NCBI GenBank assembly: GCA_965230565.1
Contig: CBDDLH010000015.1
Location: 62,001-126,000 of the forward strand
Origin: BCD1 sp965230565
GTDB lineage: Bacteria; Bacteroidota; Bacteroidia; Chitinophagales; Saprospiraceae
Direction of reading: 5' to 3'
Length of the DNA: 64,000 bases
In this document: positions 45,125-53,386 of the stretch, piece after piece
How positions within the stretch are numbered: the stretch's first letter is position 1
Layout of the letters: each line of letters opens with the position of its first letter
The notes under the pieces: generated by a model
The model's input: the letters and a program-made list of their open reading frames with translations, nothing else
What the model was told of the DNA's origin: nothing
The model's database searches: none
Program-made: the position numbers and the translations under genes

Positions 45125-45172
45125 AGAATTCCTGAATTGGTCAATTTCTCTCAACCAGTTTGTTTTTTCTTT
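45116..45172 (+). terminator. tpiA terminator built on the repeat
   Basis: CTGGTTGAGAGAA (45116-45128) pairs exactly with TTCTCTCAACCAG (45146-45158), then TTTGTTTTTTCTTT. The left arm begins with the last unit of the GGTTGCT repeat. Confidence 0.85.
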
Positions 45173-45566
45173 AACTTGGGGCTACGGACGTTTAACTAGT
45201 AAAAAGTGTTCAAATTGTTCAAGTTGAGCGTAGCGAAATCCCGAACCTGTCTGCTCAGCATCGCCAGGCAGGTGAGATTTTATATCGAATGTACATGTAA
45301 AGTCGGGGGAGTTCAAATTGTAAAAATCTCAACTTGGGTAATTCATTCTTTCAGGTCTGGTGACGACGGAGGCAATTGAGTGGCCTTTTATAAGTAAAAA
45401 TCGTAAACCGTTGACCGTCTACCGTCAGCCGTTAGACTCTGAAGACTGTCTACCGCAGTCTGAAGACAAAAAATATCACTTATTTGAATAAATAATCGCA
45501 ATAAGGTTACGCCGTTATTTGCAAATTATTATCTTTGTAAGCAATCATCACAAAACCAACGATCAT
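45159..45566. other. Intergenic mosaic of degenerate repeats upstream of the S24-like regulator
   Basis: Contains GTTCAAATTGTTCAAG (45208-45223), a weak ACCTGTC/GGCAGGT hairpin (about 45253-45279), the ACCGTCTACCGTCAGCCGTT repeat (45414-45435) and a GAAGACTGTCTACCGCAGTC-type stretch to 45468. No gene is visible. The promoter of the next gene lies at its end. Confidence 0.6.
45530..45537 (+). promoter_or_regulatory. Bacteroidota -7 element (TATCTTTG) for the S24-like regulator
   Basis: Perfect TAnnTTTG 29 bases before the ATG at 45567. It also argues against an upstream in-frame ATG at 45519, which would lie before the promoter. Confidence 0.65.
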
Positions 45567-46409
45567 ATGAATAGTATTGTCACCCAGCGGTTTATTAAGT
45601 GCCACAACAAACTCAGGGAGGACAATCGTATCAAATCGAGTCGTCAGTTTGCTCTTGCGTTGGATTACCTGCCTCAAAGTTTAAGCGAAATAATGAAAGG
45701 CAGGCGTGATGTGACCATAGAATTGCTCCGCAAAGCTATCCAGAAATACAAGATCAATCCGATCTATCTTTTTACAGGTGAAGGGCCATTATTCATGAGT
45801 GAGGAAACTCACAAGGATTTTCGTGTACTGACTATTGTCACGGACAGCAAAGAAGACGAACAGATTGTGCATGTTCCCGCTCCTGCACAGCCAGGTTATG
45901 CCAACGAACCGGGTAACCCAACCTTCACCAAAGATCTGCCTATTTTTTCCCTACCGGATTACAAATATAAAGTTGGGACACACCGGTCATTTGATGTAGC
46001 CGGAGATAATATGGAGCCTACGCTTTTTGAAGGAGATAAAGTGGTTTGCAGTTTTCTGGATCCCACCCTTTGGTTGTCCTCTTTGAAAATAAATTATGTT
46101 TATGTCATCATTACCCGTGCAGAAGTAATGATTCGTCGAATAAAATCGGTGGATAAGGATGAAAATTTGGTTTCCTTAATTTCTGATAATACCTTCTATC
46201 CTGAACATAAACTCAAATTCGGAGAGATCAGGGAAATATGGTATGTCCGGGCAAAAATCAGCCCCTTCCTCCCCTCCCCTAACAACATCAAAAATTACCT
46301 GGCTGAAGAGATGTATAATCTTAAACAGACTTTGGCCAGCCAGTCAAAGATGATGGCGGGAATGGAAGAAAAGCTGAATAAGTTCCTGCCTCCTGACAAA
46401 AATGATTAA
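45567..46409 (+). CDS. HTH regulator with S24/LexA-like domain lacking the protease dyad
   Basis: A ~280-residue protein. The N-terminal helix-turn-helix (about 1-65; FALALDYLPQSLSEIMKGRRDVT) resembles phage-repressor type XRE domains. A C-terminal S24-like fold follows (about 130-225; SFDVAGDNMEPTLFEGDKVV and VIITRAEVMIRRIK). In LexA/CI-type S24 proteins the motif is GxSMEPT with a Ser nucleophile and a later catalytic Lys; here Ser is Asn and Lys is Arg, so self-cleavage should be lost. It likely acts as a constitutive or ligand-controlled repressor. The start at 45567 is chosen because the promoter lies just upstream. Confidence 0.85.
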   Translation: MNSIVTQRFIKCHNKLREDNRIKSSRQFALALDYLPQSLSEIMKGRRDVTIELLRKAIQKYKINPIYLFTGEGPLFMSEETHKDFRVLTIVTDSKEDEQIVHVPAPAQPGYANEPGNPTFTKDLPIFSLPDYKYKVGTHRSFDVAGDNMEPTLFEGDKVVCSFLDPTLWLSSLKINYVYVIITRAEVMIRRIKSVDKDENLVSLISDNTFYPEHKLKFGEIREIWYVRAKISPFLPSPNNIKNYLAEEMYNLKQTLASQSKMMAGMEEKLNKFLPPDKND

Positions 46410-46411
46410 AC

Positions 46412-46633
46412 ATGAAGACCTTCCGCATTAAGGGAAAAGTTACCTTTCAAAACCTGGGAACCGGGTTTTGGGGCATTATTGACAACAAAGGCAATGAATG
46501 GCGCCCTGTTCAGATGCCGGATCAGCTGAAAACTGATGGTAAATCTGTTAAGGTTACCGCCAAAAAAGCAGAGGAAGCTATGTCGATTTTTATGTGGGGA
46601 GAAGCAATTGAAATCGTTTCTTTTGAAACCTAA
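46412..46633 (+). CDS. Small conserved-looking protein of unknown function
   Basis: A 73-residue, probably all-beta protein (KVTFQNLGTGFWGIIDNKGNEW, KSVKVTAKKAEEAMSIFMWG). It starts two bases after the regulator's stop, so the two are translationally linked. The fold resembles a small OB or SH3-like barrel by strand spacing only; no family recognised. Confidence 0.75.
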   Translation: MKTFRIKGKVTFQNLGTGFWGIIDNKGNEWRPVQMPDQLKTDGKSVKVTAKKAEEAMSIFMWGEAIEIVSFET

Positions 46634-46859
46634 AGGAAATAGGAGCCACAGAATTTTGAACCACAAATTCACGAATGGTTTCGCTTACCAACAATAATTT
46701 CCACCTTAGTATTTTCACAATTTTGTTTCAGGTAAACCTTTCGAGCAAAGGTTTGCATTCTCTCTGACCTCCCGACCTTTGGTGCGGGACAGGTTCTGTG
46801 CTTACTCAGTGACCTATGTAGTTCATAAATCACTTCGGGTAAACCCTAAGAACAATTCC

Positions 46860-47231
46860 TTATACCATGTCTTCAATTACTAAATGCCTCAGCAAATTAC
46901 CGGTCAGGGCGCCAAAGGCCGCATAAATTCCCCCTAATAATGCTGTAACTGTCAAAATACCACTTTCTCCAATTCCTCCGAAAAGTTCTGCTATCCTGGC
47001 CGCCATGATACCTTCATTATCAAAATTGGTCCAAAGGGCCATACTTCCCCACAATAATATTCCACCTAAAAGAGCAGCAAGAAAGGCAGGTATGGAATTC
47101 ATTTTGATCATCATACCTGTTAAAAAACCTCCCAGCACAATTGACCACCATGGTAGAAACTGGTGAATCATCAATCCGAAAAGAGCGGTCAGTAATATGG
47201 CTAAAACAAATCGCATATCTTTAATTTTCAA
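46860..47231 (-). CDS. Small polytopic membrane protein
   Basis: A 123-residue protein with about four hydrophobic helices and Gly-rich segments (ALLGGILLWGSMALW, ALLGGIYAAFGALTGNLL). It overlaps the end of the penicillin acylase gene by 11 bases, so the two are co-translated. No family recognised; it may assist the acylase or be unrelated in function. Confidence 0.75.
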   Translation of the reverse strand: MKIKDMRFVLAILLTALFGLMIHQFLPWWSIVLGGFLTGMMIKMNSIPAFLAALLGGILLWGSMALWTNFDNEGIMAARIAELFGGIGESGILTVTALLGGIYAAFGALTGNLLRHLVIEDMV

Positions 47232-49662
47232 TTTTTGCTGACTTAAAATTCATTTTAAACACATTAGGCTGTTCTTCATCATCTGGTCCCTGCATGAAGA
47301 ACAATTCATTGTATTGCCCCTCTGCCCATTGGTGGATCATATTATCGTAGTACTTACTGCCCGGATTACCGGATTGCCCGCCAGGGAAAACGCCCCATGC
47401 CCTTGGTTTTTCTCCAAGCTGAACGATCATTCGCCACGAAGGGCCAAAGTCATCCTGGACAGCGTTGATAGCATCATGATACCCTCCAATCGGCACATCA
47501 AAGGCTCCAAAGGGTTTTATATTTCCCAAATGACCTATAAAGGTTCCTTTTTCCTTTTGCCAGTTGTAATCCTCAGCTTCATAATTCTCTGCAATATCCA
47601 TCAAGGTGGAATCCCAGGCTATTCGGATTACATCAGAAGCCAGTTCAATGGCTGCTGTTTCTTTGATATCAAAAACTGAATGATCAGGAAAGTTTTCCAG
47701 CAAGTCGATCAACCTCCAGCTATCAGGATATAATACATCCATGCTGTCTCGCAGGGCATATACCTCATCAAAGGTGGTTTTATAAACCCAGGAATACCAC
47801 TTTTGAAATACCGCGGGTGCTTTTTCATCCTTTTCAAAACGATAATCCCATCTTTGCAGATCCTTAAGGATTTTTCCAGCCAGCTCCTCTGATGGATTGC
47901 CAACAGCTTCCAGCATTAAAGGAAGTGCTTCCTCTGCCTTAATACTATAGTTGTTATTTTGCATCTGCATCATGGAATCTACAGTAAAGTTTTCCGCCTT
48001 GGATAAAATTCGGTTGATCATGCGGCCACGATAATCATCAAAACCACCATTGTAATAATATGGATAATCTTTGGAGGTAGATCTTTGATTAGCAGAAGCG
48101 ATAAAACCGGCTTCAGGATTTTTTGTTTGCGGAACCTGTTCCATTGGCACAAAACCTTTCCATGTATTTTGAGGATCACTTCCATCCTGAATGAACCGGC
48201 CTTGTTGATCGTACTTTATTGGTAACCTTCCATTGGCCGTGATCGCGATATCCCCTTCATTACTGGCAAACGCAAAGTTTTGAGGAGGCATATCAAAACA
48301 TCGCATTGCTGATACATAGTCATCATGGTTCCTGGCTTTCATCAATCCTATAAAAGTGCTGATCTGAGAGCGCTTATCCGTATTGAAGGTATAATGCCCC
48401 AACCATTGCATGGCCATATCGTAAAGTGGAGAATTTTCGTCCGTGTAAGCAATCGGGCCCCAAATGGTATATTTTACGTTTTCAGTATAAGGATCCTCTC
48501 CTTTTATTTTAATGATTTCCTCCTCAATGCTTACATCGAGTTTATCTTCCCCAAACCAGTAAGTCGTTTTATCTTCATCTGCCCATTTGATGGTATACCA
48601 ATCCACAAAATCATGCCCAAGGTTGGTTACTCCCCAGGCAATGTTTTCATTAAATCCGATTATTATTCCCGGTACTCCGGGCAAAGAGACCCCATAACTT
48701 TTGAACTCAGGAGTTGAAATTTGAATTTCATACCAAATGGACGGAAGGCTGAGTCCCAAATGGGGGTCATTGCACAAAATAGGAAAACCTGAATTCGTTT
48801 TACTTCCCGAAACAGCCCAGTTATTACTTCCGGCAAACTCAGATGGATTCTCAAATACCTGCCGCCCCGGAACCAGGCTGCTCAAAGCATTCTCAGAAAT
48901 GGTATCTTCCCAAATCGGTTCAAAATCCCAGGTCTTTTCTTTTGGAATAACAGGTGTCTGATCCGGGTTGTGTTCCGGATATAAAAATTCAAACATATCA
49001 GGCCCGAAAGCTTTCAGACTGTTACTGGCACGCAGATCGAGGTTTCGGGAGGAAAGTTCTTCAACCATGCCATACAAAAAAAGTGCTGACCTGAACGGCG
49101 TCCAGGGTTCAGGTTCGTAACCAAGCAGTTTAAATTCAATAGGATATTCTTCAGGTGTGAGGGACTCAATATATTCATTGATGCCATTGGTATATGCCTC
49201 TATCCATGCAATTTCTCCGGTATGGGTCCAGTTGCTAACCATATTTTCAGCTGCCCATCGAATGCCCTTTCTTCGCTGACGTAAATCTATTTTTTTCGTT
49301 CGTGCCCCCAGTACTTCCGACAAATATCCTCCTGTTGCTCTGGTGGATATATCCATTTGCCAAAGCCTGTATTTGGCGGTCAGGTAGCCCTGTACAAAAA
49401 AAGCATCTTTTAAATTATCGGAAAAAATATGGGGCACCAGACGTTCGTCAAAAACAACTTGGGTTTCCGATTCTAATTGGTCAAAAGAAAGTTCATCTTC
49501 CAGTGGTAATGCAGATCGCTCGGCGTTGATCCAAAATCCGTCAAATGGGCTCATAAACTTTCCAATTGCCGGAACAGGAGAGCCAAAAGGATTATGCGTA
49601 TTACCCAACCATACTAGGAAGATAGTTATCAAAAGCGCGATCGAAAATTTAAGCCATCTCAT
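47221..49662 (-). CDS. Penicillin acylase family protein (Ntn hydrolase, S45)
   Basis: An 813-residue exported N-terminal-nucleophile amidase precursor. A signal/anchor helix (KFSIALLITIFLVWLG) is followed by the alpha chain, a spacer, and the beta chain beginning at Ser279 in EFAGSNNWAVSGSKT, the autocleavage site and nucleophile. CNDPHLGLSLPSIWYEI and GVPGIIIGFNENIAWGVTN are typical of the family. Family members cleave beta-lactams, acyl-homoserine lactones or other amides; the natural substrate cannot be read, but quorum-signal or antibiotic degradation is plausible. The C-terminal small membrane protein gene overlaps it. Confidence 0.93.
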   Translation of the reverse strand: MRWLKFSIALLITIFLVWLGNTHNPFGSPVPAIGKFMSPFDGFWINAERSALPLEDELSFDQLESETQVVFDERLVPHIFSDNLKDAFFVQGYLTAKYRLWQMDISTRATGGYLSEVLGARTKKIDLRQRRKGIRWAAENMVSNWTHTGEIAWIEAYTNGINEYIESLTPEEYPIEFKLLGYEPEPWTPFRSALFLYGMVEELSSRNLDLRASNSLKAFGPDMFEFLYPEHNPDQTPVIPKEKTWDFEPIWEDTISENALSSLVPGRQVFENPSEFAGSNNWAVSGSKTNSGFPILCNDPHLGLSLPSIWYEIQISTPEFKSYGVSLPGVPGIIIGFNENIAWGVTNLGHDFVDWYTIKWADEDKTTYWFGEDKLDVSIEEEIIKIKGEDPYTENVKYTIWGPIAYTDENSPLYDMAMQWLGHYTFNTDKRSQISTFIGLMKARNHDDYVSAMRCFDMPPQNFAFASNEGDIAITANGRLPIKYDQQGRFIQDGSDPQNTWKGFVPMEQVPQTKNPEAGFIASANQRSTSKDYPYYYNGGFDDYRGRMINRILSKAENFTVDSMMQMQNNNYSIKAEEALPLMLEAVGNPSEELAGKILKDLQRWDYRFEKDEKAPAVFQKWYSWVYKTTFDEVYALRDSMDVLYPDSWRLIDLLENFPDHSVFDIKETAAIELASDVIRIAWDSTLMDIAENYEAEDYNWQKEKGTFIGHLGNIKPFGAFDVPIGGYHDAINAVQDDFGPSWRMIVQLGEKPRAWGVFPGGQSGNPGSKYYDNMIHQWAEGQYNELFFMQGPDDEEQPNVFKMNFKSAKIEN

Positions 49663-49780
49663 TTGACATATTTTGGTCCAATATAATGAGATTTACCGTT
49701 TTATCCGCTAAATCAACCTTTAAGTAGAAAAACCTGAAGAAGCCGATCCGTTTTTTGAACAAATAACGATTCTTTGGACT

Positions 49781-49788
49781 TATATTTG
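49781..49788 (+). promoter_or_regulatory. Bacteroidota -7 element (TATATTTG)
   Basis: Perfect TAnnTTTG with a TTTG 23 bases upstream (49754-49757), a spacing at the long end of the known range, 65 bases before the 226-residue gene. Confidence 0.55.
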
Positions 49789-49852
49789 TGAATCCCGGAG
49801 TAAAAGGCCTTTGTCTTAATCTCCCTATTTTTTTGAAAAACAATACCAACAT

Positions 49853-50533
49853 ATGATCTATCTGGCAGCATTGACCGCATTGGTGGCCGCAGGGGGCGTA
49901 GGATTGCTTTCGGTCATTTTAAAAAACCGCTGGCCCGGGAAGAATAAAATATCCAAGGCTCTAGAGGCCTTGAAAAAAGAAACCATTGCCATTGCAGGTG
50001 AATTGGTACCCATTGGACAAGAAGAGCTGGAAGACTTTTCCTCAAAACAAATCAACAAATCCTTCAAAAAGGGAATGGTCATTTCGGCCAAAGGAGCATT
50101 CACAACCATTTTTCATGAGCCCCTGATGGCTTATAATTATAAAAAATACATCGGTGGCGGGCCATGGCAAAATGCCCTGTTGTACATCATGACCGACAAA
50201 CATGAATTCACTTATTGGTTGCAAAAGTCAGGAACAGAGATCTTTATTGACGGCAACCGGGTTGGCAATCTGAAAAAGGACAATGTTCTATATGGTGCCA
50301 AACGTAAAAAAGCCCTGGCCAAAATCGGGACTCCCAAAAATGAGCTGACACCCATTATTATTTATGATAAAGAAGTGGGAAGTCTTTCCAATAAAACGCT
50401 GGTCGGTAAAGACCTCGGAGCTCGTGCTTTTGAATTCCTAAAAGACAATTTTGGTCGGGAAGAAAAGCTCTTATTCCTTGCCATTGCCGGGTTACAATTG
50501 GTCATGAGAGGTATTGACCAGAAGAAGAAATAA
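49853..50533 (+). CDS. Uncharacterised protein with N-terminal membrane helix
   Basis: A 226-residue protein anchored by one N-terminal helix (MIYLAALTALVAAGGVGLLSV) with a soluble domain of mixed alpha/beta (FTTIFHEPLMAYNYKKYIGGG, EFTYWLQKSGTEIFIDGNRVG). A C-terminal helix (EEKLLFLAIAGLQLVMRG) may touch the membrane. Lys-rich. I recognise no family or active site. Confidence 0.75.
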   Translation: MIYLAALTALVAAGGVGLLSVILKNRWPGKNKISKALEALKKETIAIAGELVPIGQEELEDFSSKQINKSFKKGMVISAKGAFTTIFHEPLMAYNYKKYIGGGPWQNALLYIMTDKHEFTYWLQKSGTEIFIDGNRVGNLKKDNVLYGAKRKKALAKIGTPKNELTPIIIYDKEVGSLSNKTLVGKDLGARAFEFLKDNFGREEKLLFLAIAGLQLVMRGIDQKKK

Positions 50534-50572
50534 CTTAATTATTTACTACGACAAAGCCTGCCCCGTACATCT

Positions 50573-50601
50573 CCCGACCGGATGATTAAAATCATGTCGG
50601 G
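50573..50601. other. Interrupted hairpin downstream of the 226-residue gene
   Basis: CCCGAC (50573-50578) with GTCGGG (50596-50601) and inner ATGAT/ATCAT form an 11-bp stem with a 3-base bulge and a TAAA loop, a likely transcript-end or REP-like element. Confidence 0.55.
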
Positions 50602-50800
50602 GACAACACCTTTTGCTACCCGCATATACTTAAAAAGGTATCGTCTTGAGGTATGTTTTCTTGGAAATCGTAAAAAGAATGTAAAAGAACCCGCTCATTA
50701 TCAGAACAATAATCAAGTTTCTTTGTTAATTAAGCTAGATTTTATTTCTTTGCATAGGCTTTTGGCCAAACCCAAACAGCAGACACGTAATTTTTGAAAA

Positions 50801-51214
50801 ATGAACTTTAAAGAAAAAGCGAACCTCATCATCTATCGTTTCCGCGAAAGAGGATTGGAAATTTTCCTGGAAAATGATGATGAACAATGGGGAATTCCTA
50901 ACGGAAAATTGCCGCAGGAAGCGCCGGAGGAGTTGGTCACAGAAGATAAATTAATCGAACTGGACCCGGTTACTCAGGATAACGGAGATAAAGAAGAAGC
51001 CTGGGCAGTGGAAGGAGACTGGCATGAAATTCCTTCCCTTAAAAATATGCTTTACGAAGATGCCATGCAGTTGAAAGATAAACTCAAAAGTATGGACAAC
51101 GGCTCATTTTTTGTGGTTAAAGAAGCTCTTAAAAAAGTGATGCCACATCAATATGCCTTTTTGAAAGAACTCAAGGATACACTCATCGAACGTAATTCTA
51201 CCAAAGATATATAG
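50801..51214 (+). CDS. NUDIX-like protein without a NUDIX box
   Basis: A 137-residue acidic protein. The first ~45 residues (LIIYRFRERGLEIFLENDDEQWGIPNG) look like the opening strands of a NUDIX hydrolase leading to WGIPNGKL, but the catalytic GX5EX7REUXEEXGU helix is absent, so it should not hydrolyse nucleotides. The C-terminal half is helical. It may be a degenerate regulator domain. A strong terminator follows. Confidence 0.65.
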   Translation: MNFKEKANLIIYRFRERGLEIFLENDDEQWGIPNGKLPQEAPEELVTEDKLIELDPVTQDNGDKEEAWAVEGDWHEIPSLKNMLYEDAMQLKDKLKSMDNGSFFVVKEALKKVMPHQYAFLKELKDTLIERNSTKDI

Positions 51215-51250
51215 TTTTCTATTTTGTTTTCGAATGTCTAAAAAGTAAAA

Positions 51251-51280
51251 AAGCCCGGTAAGTTTTACCGGGCTTTTTTT
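51251..51280 (+). terminator. Strong rho-independent terminator
   Basis: AAGCCCGGTAA (51251-51261), loop GTT, TTACCGGGCTT (51265-51275), then TTTTT. A-run upstream and T-run downstream make it work in both directions. Confidence 0.95.
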
Positions 51281-51323
51281 ATTTAAAGCTGCTCAAAGTA
51301 GTGGTCAAAATTTCCATAAATAT

Positions 51324-51331
51324 TATCTTTG
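51324..51331 (+). promoter_or_regulatory. Bacteroidota -7 element (TATCTTTG) upstream of the phosphohexomutase gene
   Basis: Perfect TAnnTTTG, 130 bases before the start codon, implying a long leader. Confidence 0.5.
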
Positions 51332-51461
51332 AGGTATAATTTGTAGGGCAGGCTTTAGCCTGTTACCTTCTAAAATTCGACTAGTATAGAAACCCAGTTT
51401 CCGCTACTATCTCTGATTAAAAAATTGTAAAAATCAGTCTAAAACAATCAAAAAACGAAAC

Positions 51462-53204
51462 ATGTCTGCCACAACTTTAGCACCCGAAATTCAATCCAAA
51501 ATTGACGAATGGCTCAGCGGAGCATATGATGAAGCTACCAAATCGGCTATTAAAGAACTCATTGAAAATAAGGAGACTACTGAACTTACCGATGCCTTTT
51601 ATAAAGACCTGGAATTCGGAACCGGGGGGCTGCGGGGCATCATGGGCGTTGGCTCCAACAGGGTGAATAAGTATACGCTTGGAATGGCCACACAGGGGTT
51701 CAGCAATTATTTGCTGCAAACAAATCCCGGTGTCCAGGTAAAAGTGGCCGTGGCACACGATAACCGCAACAATTCTGATTTGTTCGCCAAAATCACCGCC
51801 GAAGTTTTTTCTGCAAACGGAATTTACGTCTATTTCTTCGAAGGATTACGCCCTACACCTGAGTTATCCTATGCTATTCGGGAATTGGGCTGTCATGGAG
51901 GCGTTATGCTTACGGCCTCTCACAACCCTAAAGAGTATAACGGTTACAAAGCTTATGGTGCCAATGGTGGGCAGTTGGTAAATCCTCATGATGTAAATGT
52001 CATGCAGGAAGTAAGAAAGATCACAGATATTACGGAGATCAAATTTGACCGGGTTGAAGAAAATATTGAATCCATCGGTAAGGACATGGATGAAAAATAT
52101 CTTCAAACACTAGTTGATTTGTCCATTTCCAAAGACGCCATAGCTCGTCAGAAAGATATGAAGATCGTCTTCTCCCCTATTCACGGAACCGGTGGAGTTT
52201 CAGTACCTCCGGCATTGGAGCGTTATGGCTTCGAAAATGTGATTCTCGTCGAAGAACAGATGGTGGTAGATGGCAACTTCCCAACAGTAATTTATCCAAA
52301 TCCGGAGGAACAAGAAGCACTCACCATGGCATTGAATAAGGCCAAGGAAACTGATGCCGAACTCGTCATGGCCACTGACCCTGATGCTGACCGGGTTGGT
52401 ATAGCTATCAAAAATGACAAAGGTGAATGGATCTTGCTCAATGGTAATCAGGCAGCTACCCTTTTGGTACACTATGTACTTTCCGCCTGGGAGAAAAATG
52501 GCAAATTGACTGGAAAAGAATATATCGTCAAGACCATCGTAACCAGCTATATGCTTGACAAGATCGCCGATTCCAAAAACGTGGAATGTTTCAACACACT
52601 TACCGGATTTAAATACATCGGTGAGATCATGACTGCATTGGAAGGCCAGAAGACTTTTCTCGCCGGAGGAGAAGAGAGTTACGGTTATCTCGTAGGAGAA
52701 CATGCCAGAGATAAAGATGCGGTTGTTTCCTGTACGATGATCGCGGAAATGGCTGCTTACTACAAAGATCAGGGCACAAGCCTCTACGATGCACTGATTG
52801 AATTATATCTGGAATACGGTTTTTATAAAGAAAAGCTCATCGCCATCACCAAAAAAGGCAAAAGCGGTGCTGAAGAAATCCAGGCACTAATGGAGAAATA
52901 CAGAACCGAACCTCCTGTAAGCCTGGGTGGATCGAGAATCGTAACCATTAAGGATTACCAGAGCAGCTCTTCCAAAAATATGATCACCGGTGTAACCGAG
53001 AAAATCGATCTTCCTTCTTCGAATGTGCTCCAGTTTTTCACAGAAGATGGCAGCATTGTTTCTGCCCGTCCTTCCGGCACGGAGCCTAAGATCAAATTTT
53101 ACTGTAGTGTGAATGATAAGCTGGAAAGCAAATCTCAGTTTGCTGAGGTTGAGGCGAAATTGGATGGGAAGCTGGATAGGATTTTGGGGGATTTGGGGGT
53201 TTAG
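51462..53204 (+). CDS. Phosphoglucomutase/phosphomannomutase family enzyme
   Basis: A 580-residue alpha-D-phosphohexomutase converting hexose 1- and 6-phosphates. The four domains carry the expected motifs: GTGGLRGIMG, catalytic phosphoserine in MLTASHNPKEYNG, metal loop ATDPDADRVG, sugar-specificity loop GGEESYG, and phosphate-binding RPSGTEPKIKFY. The length and GGEESYGYLVG type match the long bacterial phospho-sugar mutase subfamily (PGM2-like/PgcA-like). It is monocistronic. Confidence 0.96.
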   Translation: MSATTLAPEIQSKIDEWLSGAYDEATKSAIKELIENKETTELTDAFYKDLEFGTGGLRGIMGVGSNRVNKYTLGMATQGFSNYLLQTNPGVQVKVAVAHDNRNNSDLFAKITAEVFSANGIYVYFFEGLRPTPELSYAIRELGCHGGVMLTASHNPKEYNGYKAYGANGGQLVNPHDVNVMQEVRKITDITEIKFDRVEENIESIGKDMDEKYLQTLVDLSISKDAIARQKDMKIVFSPIHGTGGVSVPPALERYGFENVILVEEQMVVDGNFPTVIYPNPEEQEALTMALNKAKETDAELVMATDPDADRVGIAIKNDKGEWILLNGNQAATLLVHYVLSAWEKNGKLTGKEYIVKTIVTSYMLDKIADSKNVECFNTLTGFKYIGEIMTALEGQKTFLAGGEESYGYLVGEHARDKDAVVSCTMIAEMAAYYKDQGTSLYDALIELYLEYGFYKEKLIAITKKGKSGAEEIQALMEKYRTEPPVSLGGSRIVTIKDYQSSSSKNMITGVTEKIDLPSSNVLQFFTEDGSIVSARPSGTEPKIKFYCSVNDKLESKSQFAEVEAKLDGKLDRILGDLGV

Positions 53205-53205
53205 G

Positions 53206-53238
53206 ACGGTGGACGGTTTACGGTTGACGAGTAACGGT
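53206..53238. repeat. ACCGTC-family repeat, inverted orientation
   Basis: GGACGGTGGACGGTTTACGG, continuing GTTGACGAGTAACGG, is the reverse-complement form of the ACCGTC/CCGTTA family at 35294 and 45414. It begins within two bases of the mutase stop codon. Confidence 0.75.
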
Positions 53239-53259
53239 TTTAAGAAGTATTTCAGAGGA

Positions 53260-53306
53260 TGTAACCAATCAAAATGGATAACTATTATCTTTTTTGATTG
53301 GTTACA
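53260..53306. repeat. 15-bp perfect inverted repeat at the island edge
   Basis: TGTAACCAATCAAAA (53260-53274) and its exact reverse complement (53292-53306) flank a 17-base loop. It may end transcription of the mutase gene, or mark the left boundary of the AT-rich island that begins here. Confidence 0.75.
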
Positions 53307-53386
53307 AATAGATTTTTACACCTAAACAAAATAAAGAATCAAAACCCAAAAAAATCAATTTCCATTAATATAAGCTTCAATTTTTT

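Noticed and set aside
50582..50797. 71-codon frame between the 226-residue and NUDIX-like genes
   Set aside because: It starts inside a hairpin, has random-looking composition and no family; treated as non-coding.
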